From Punica granatum (Eukaryota; Streptophyta; Magnoliopsida; Myrtales; Lythraceae), in NCBI RefSeq assembly GCF_007655135.1, contig NC_045130.1:2976001-3040000 (forward strand): DNA of 64,000 nucleotides, read 5' to 3'. Both the position numbers and the translations under genes were made by a program. The notes below the pieces were generated by a model, which was not told where the DNA came from, ran no database searches, and saw only the letters and a list, made by a program, of their open reading frames with translations. Positions within the stretch are counted from its first letter, which is position 1; each line of letters starts with the position of its first letter. Below, in pieces: positions 60,663 to 64,000 of the stretch.

Positions 60663-60815
60663 CATGAATATTTTCATTATTGCTTACCATGTATAGTTTA
60701 TGTATTTTAGTCACGTATAGATAGTTTACATACTTAGAACTCTGTACATCACTATTTATTCTAATGAATTCACCTCACACAACAAGTGAGGATTCAGCTA
60801 ATTCACTGTTCTTTA
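60647..60815 (+). repeat. 3' LTR of the copia element
   Basis: 169 bp, same ends as the 5' LTR, preceded by a short purine tract (GAGGGAG at 60640-60646). The gag-pol frame ends 16 bases inside it. Confidence 0.92.
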
Positions 60816-61199
60816 GGGCTAATCTGAAAAGTAAAAAATGCCCCAAGGACCAAATTGAAACGACTTTAAAAGTTTCCAGAACTTATTTAAACATTCTGAA
60901 AAAATTCGGGGATTGATTGGAACGTGCTGAAAATGGCCGGGACTCGACTAAAATGAATTTTAAAATTCGGAGCAGATCTAAAAAATTAGAATGCATCTTC
61001 AGGACTGAAATGAGGCAAAACGAAAAGTTCGTAAAATCGAGTTCGAGATAAATCCGATCACCCACGCAACCCAAGAACACTCATTTCACATCATATCCAT
61101 CCAAGCAAACATTAATATTCAAAAACGGAGCTCCAAACATGCCACTAAGTCGAGAATTTACCTCGTTCGGGAAGTTGAGGGGTGATTCTGTAAATAAAA

Positions 61200-62250
61200 A
61201 AAAAAGACAAAACTGCTGGACGAGTTGGGCCGGGCCGTGACGGGCCGAACTGGGCCGGCTGAGCTGGACTGGGCCGCTGGAATTCGGACTGGGCCGAATG
61301 GGCTGTTGGAGTTTGAACTGGACCAGATGCGGGCTGGGCCGCTGCTGGCGGGCTGGGCCGCTGCTGGACTGGGCCGGTGCCGCTGGACCAGGCCTCTAGT
61401 TGGGCTGCTGGGCGTGTCTGTCCAACGGAGATTTGGACCCGATTAGAAGAAAGAAAGAAAGAAAGAAAGAAAAAAAAAACGAAAAATGGAGAGAAAGAGA
61501 GGGGTGGTCCGGGCAGCCGTGATGGCTAGACGCGGCGGCGAGAGGGGAGCTGGAGGAAGAGAGAGCCGGGGAGTCGAGCGGTGGGAGGAGCTACGGGCTC
61601 GGTTGGGAGTTGCAGGTGTTCACGAGCTTGGGGTTTCGGGGGGCCGAGGGTCTTGAGTTCGGCCGAGAAAAAAGGGTGGGTTCCGAGCTATGGGCGTCCG
61701 GATCGTGGGAGCTGAGGGCGAATGGGAGTCGGAGCTGAGGAGCGTCCGAATGAGCTGAGGGTTGGGCCGTGCGTTCGAGCTACGGGTTTCCCGTCCTTCG
61801 AAAATCGAGAGGGAGAGAGAGTGTGAGCTGAGAGTTTTTCGAGTTCCCCCGCCGTTCAAGACTCGAGTTGGGGTTTTTCAGCTTCGTCCCCCGTGACCTA
61901 AGAGGCAGCGGGAGTTCCGAAGAAAATCGATTGAGCTGCCGGTCCCCCTTTTCCGTGGACGAGCTGCGGGTTTTTGTTCGAAAAAAACCGAGAGAGGGAG
62001 AGAGAGAGATGGCGTGCACGGTGACGTTGGCGTGTGCGGAGGGATTGGCGTGTGCAGAGGTGGCGTGCGCCGAGGCAAGTCAGGAGGCGCGGCAGGCTCG
62101 GGTCGCGATCGGCAGCAGAGGAGCAGCGAAACGGAAGGAAAAAAGTAAAAAGAAGAAAGAAAGAAAGCTAGAAAACGCACAGGAGAAAAGAAGGAAAGAA
62201 GAAGAAGGGGACGGTCAGAAGTCAGACTTCTGACCATTTCCTTCTCTTTT
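61200..62250. repeat. GC-rich, purine-rich part of the solo-LTR-like element
   Basis: Contains a minisatellite of CTGGGCCG-type units (about 61225-61395), a (GAAA)n run (about 61446-61470) and a GAG/AGAG-rich stretch. Open frames on both strands here follow from composition and show no domain. Confidence 0.6.
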
Positions 62251-62637
62251 TTTTCTTTTTTGTTTTTTTTTTTCGAATTCGACGCGCGTATAAATTTAAA
62301 ATTTCGTCTTCTTAATCGGGCGTCGGAAAAATAATTCGAGACCGCCATCGTGCTCAGAAAAATTCATCGATTGATATCATGCGATAAAATTATTTACAAT
62401 CTCGAATTTTGTCCCGAATTTTAAAAATTGACGTCGATGTATGCGAAGTTCAAAAAACGTCTCAAATAATATTATTTTTTTGAAAAAAATCATAAAATTG
62501 GTGCAAGACTAGGAAAATGTGCTATCTCTGAAAAGTCGTGAATATTCAGGTAATTAATCGGAAATACTTCCCTCACGGGTGGCAAAAATGACAATTCTGC
62601 CCCTCTAAAACCGATGGACCAAAATTGGGTGCTGACA

Positions 62638-63213
62638 GACCCTATGCCAGTTGATAGTTTGCCTTGAGCTTCTGAGATGAGTAGAGAAGCTCATTCTGAA
62701 GTTTCATAAGTTATAAAAGATGCATTAGATTTATGTGGATAATGAGGTTTAAGTAGGTATATATGCGGTCTTCTGGAGCTCTTTCTTCTATTGTACATCT
62801 CTTCCGATGATCAGTTTGCACAGGCCGAAGAATATGTAACTTAAATTGAGGAAGATAATGCCAGTACTGAAGAGTATGAGGCTGAAATGGAAGAGGATAA
62901 TGTCAGTGGTTGAAGATTCTACTTTGGCCAAGGAAAGCTAATGGTCTAGAAAATTTGGGGATGCCTCTGAGGTTGTAACTATTGGTATTCAACAAGTAAG
63001 AAGCAAAGGTAAAGTGGAAGAAATCTAGGAGAACAAGAAACAGGGTGAGGGGAATGGTTTATTATCCATTCCTATAATAATCATCTTTCCATGTAATGTA
63101 AGGGTTCTCAGGGATCGCTTGAAGCAAATCACTCCCTATGCTCATATGCTACTCGAGATTCGTGTTTAAAACAGATGGAAGTAGTGTTGCTGCTTGTCTA
63201 TTCTATCAAGCAA
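62638..63213. repeat. Distal part of unit D, separated by the insertion
   Basis: Continues the alignment to unit C (41341-41949) after the 9 kb insertion, including the acidic open-frame relic and GGTTTATTATCCATTCC. It lacks about 40 bp near 62910 that unit C has. Confidence 0.85.
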
Positions 63214-63605
63214 GAGCGGAATGCAAGAGTTCAAAGGGGAAAAGTCATCAGAAGTGACAGCGATCAGAATCAGATTATCGAAGGATTTTGTACATAAGTT
63301 ACTGCTGTTACATGATATATTGTTTGTAGTTTCGATTTCATTTCGCAACGTAGAGATTTTGTGTGATTTGTTTCCTATGTTATAACTCAAATGCTTGAAT
63401 TTTCTATTTTGTTGGTAAGCATGTGACAATATTTTATTTCAAATTTAGATGCTCTCTAATGTGAACATTGCACTTCTCGGGCTCATGCCTTGGTGGTAAT
63501 TAGATATCACTCACTTATCCAAAGAAAATTTATTTGTATATCATACTTGGATATTCTTACTTTTTTATGCATATTGTAGATACAAAGCAATTGTGGAGAT
63601 GCATT
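63214..63605. other. Flank beyond unit D, no gene seen
   Basis: No longer similar to unit C after TCAAGCAA. Short open frames without recognisable features. May be the body of the Helitron whose 3' end follows. Confidence 0.4.
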
Positions 63606-63637
63606 CCACGTGCAACGCACGTGGTTTTCTTACTAGT
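63606..63637 (+). mobile_element. Helitron 3' terminus
   Basis: A perfect 7-bp stem (CCACGTG / CACGTGG, loop CAACG), an 8-base spacer and CTAG (63633-63636) followed by T. The 5' end was not found. Confidence 0.6.
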
Positions 63638-64000
63638 TCTATTGAAATGTCAAGATAATCTCTATATTATCATCATCATCATCACAAGAAAATATCAAAT
63701 TATTGTAATTTTAAATAAGCATGATTTATATACTTTATATTTTCATATTTTCTTTCTTTTTTCTTATTATTATGCTTCAGTTCTCAAATTATATCTACTT
63801 TTGTAACTTATATCTAATTCGTCAGATATCAATTCTCATCCGGACATAGCGATATATAGTCCAGATATATGATTTGGATTATATGGAGGAATAGTGGTGA
63901 AGATCATGTTAGAAATAGTATGATAAAAAATATTCAAGAAAGTCACGTTAACTTTTAAAAATTTTATGTAATCGAAATTTGTTTAATTTATTGCAAAAAT
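63638..64000. other. Intergenic, no gene seen
   Basis: AT-rich, with a (CAT)n run near 63670. Nothing else recognised. Confidence 0.45.

Larger units (their letters stand above)
55956..60815 (+). mobile_element. Ty1/copia LTR retrotransposon, 4860 bp, defective
   Basis: Two 169-bp LTRs (55956-56124, 60647-60815), the 5-bp duplication GGGCT (55951-55955, 60816-60820), a primer-binding site and one gag-pol frame in the copia order (gag, protease, integrase, reverse transcriptase, RNase H). By eye the LTRs differ at 4 of 169 positions, so the insertion is fairly recent. The LTR ends read TA...TA instead of TG...CA. Confidence 0.95.
53657..62637. mobile_element. Probable solo LTR of a large retrotransposon, with nested copia
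   Basis: Begins TGTGCGCACCC and ends GGGTGCTGACA, so it has TG...CA ends and an imperfect 11-bp inverted terminus. It is flanked by the 5-bp direct repeat GACCC (53652-53656 and 62638-62642). Unit C has the empty site with one GACCC at 41341-41345. Taking out the nested copia and its duplication leaves 4116 bp with no retroviral-type gene and no visible pair of long direct repeats at its ends, which fits a solo LTR. LTRs of several kb are known in Ogre/Tat-type Ty3/gypsy elements. The right part is GC-rich. A non-autonomous element with unrelated ends is the alternative. Confidence 0.7.
41950..63213. repeat. Duplication unit D, interrupted by a 9.0 kb insertion
   Basis: Starts at the same sequence as unit B and ends where unit C ends (TCTATCAAGCAA at 41938-41949 and 63202-63213). 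Without the insertion 53657-62637 it is about 12.3 kb. Carries UGT4. Confidence 0.85.

Noticed and set aside
61225..62348. Open frames in the GC-rich part of the solo-LTR-like element
   Set aside because: Present on both strands, low complexity, and no recognisable domain; they follow from base composition.

Overview
The window is nuclear DNA of a eudicot plant, probably woody; the species cannot be fixed from sequence alone. Evidence for a plant: four intact two-exon UDP-glycosyltransferase genes of the UGT85 type with GT-AG introns, a plant Ty1/copia retrotransposon, tRNA-derived SINEs, a LINE tail, Helitrons and Mutator/hAT-like miniature elements, all in AT-rich intergenic DNA.

All genes lie on the minus strand and are tandem paralogues. 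UGT1 (1017-3305) stands apart, followed by about 15 kb of gene-free, repeat-rich DNA. UGT2 (18202-20203) is followed by a duplicated upstream block, a 1.07 kb tandem duplication and SINEs. Unit B (about 27206-30440) keeps only a gutted UGT remnant (28453-28660) with its promoter. Unit C (about 30440-41949) carries UGT3 (32070-34701) and its long upstream flank. Unit D (about 41950-53656 plus 62638-63213) is a copy of unit C carrying UGT4 (43732-46679). A 9.0 kb insertion interrupts unit D at 53657-62637: a solo-LTR-like element of about 4.1 kb of its own sequence, with a 4.86 kb copia element nested in it.

The four enzymes should be cytosolic small-molecule glucosyltransferases (484, 483, 484 and 485 residues). 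All share the same phase-1 intron after codon 171, the catalytic His20/Asp125 pair and a 44-residue PSPG box at residues 359-402. UGT2, UGT3, UGT4 and the remnant share a core promoter with a TATAAATA box about 140 bp before the ATG. The acceptor cannot be read from sequence; characterised UGT85 enzymes act on cytokinins, cyanohydrins, iridoid aglycones and monoterpenols.

The locus reads as a birth-and-death gene cluster whose duplicates act as empty-site controls for one another. Several transposon insertions can therefore be bounded to the base and ordered relative to the duplications. I found no novel multi-gene system. The strongest observations are the insertion order, the fold-back element immediately upstream of the UGT4 core promoter, the substitutions in conserved UGT donor-site positions, and the unusual LTR ends of the copia element. 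Exon boundaries and element ends were worked out by hand, and similarity statements are by-eye alignments.
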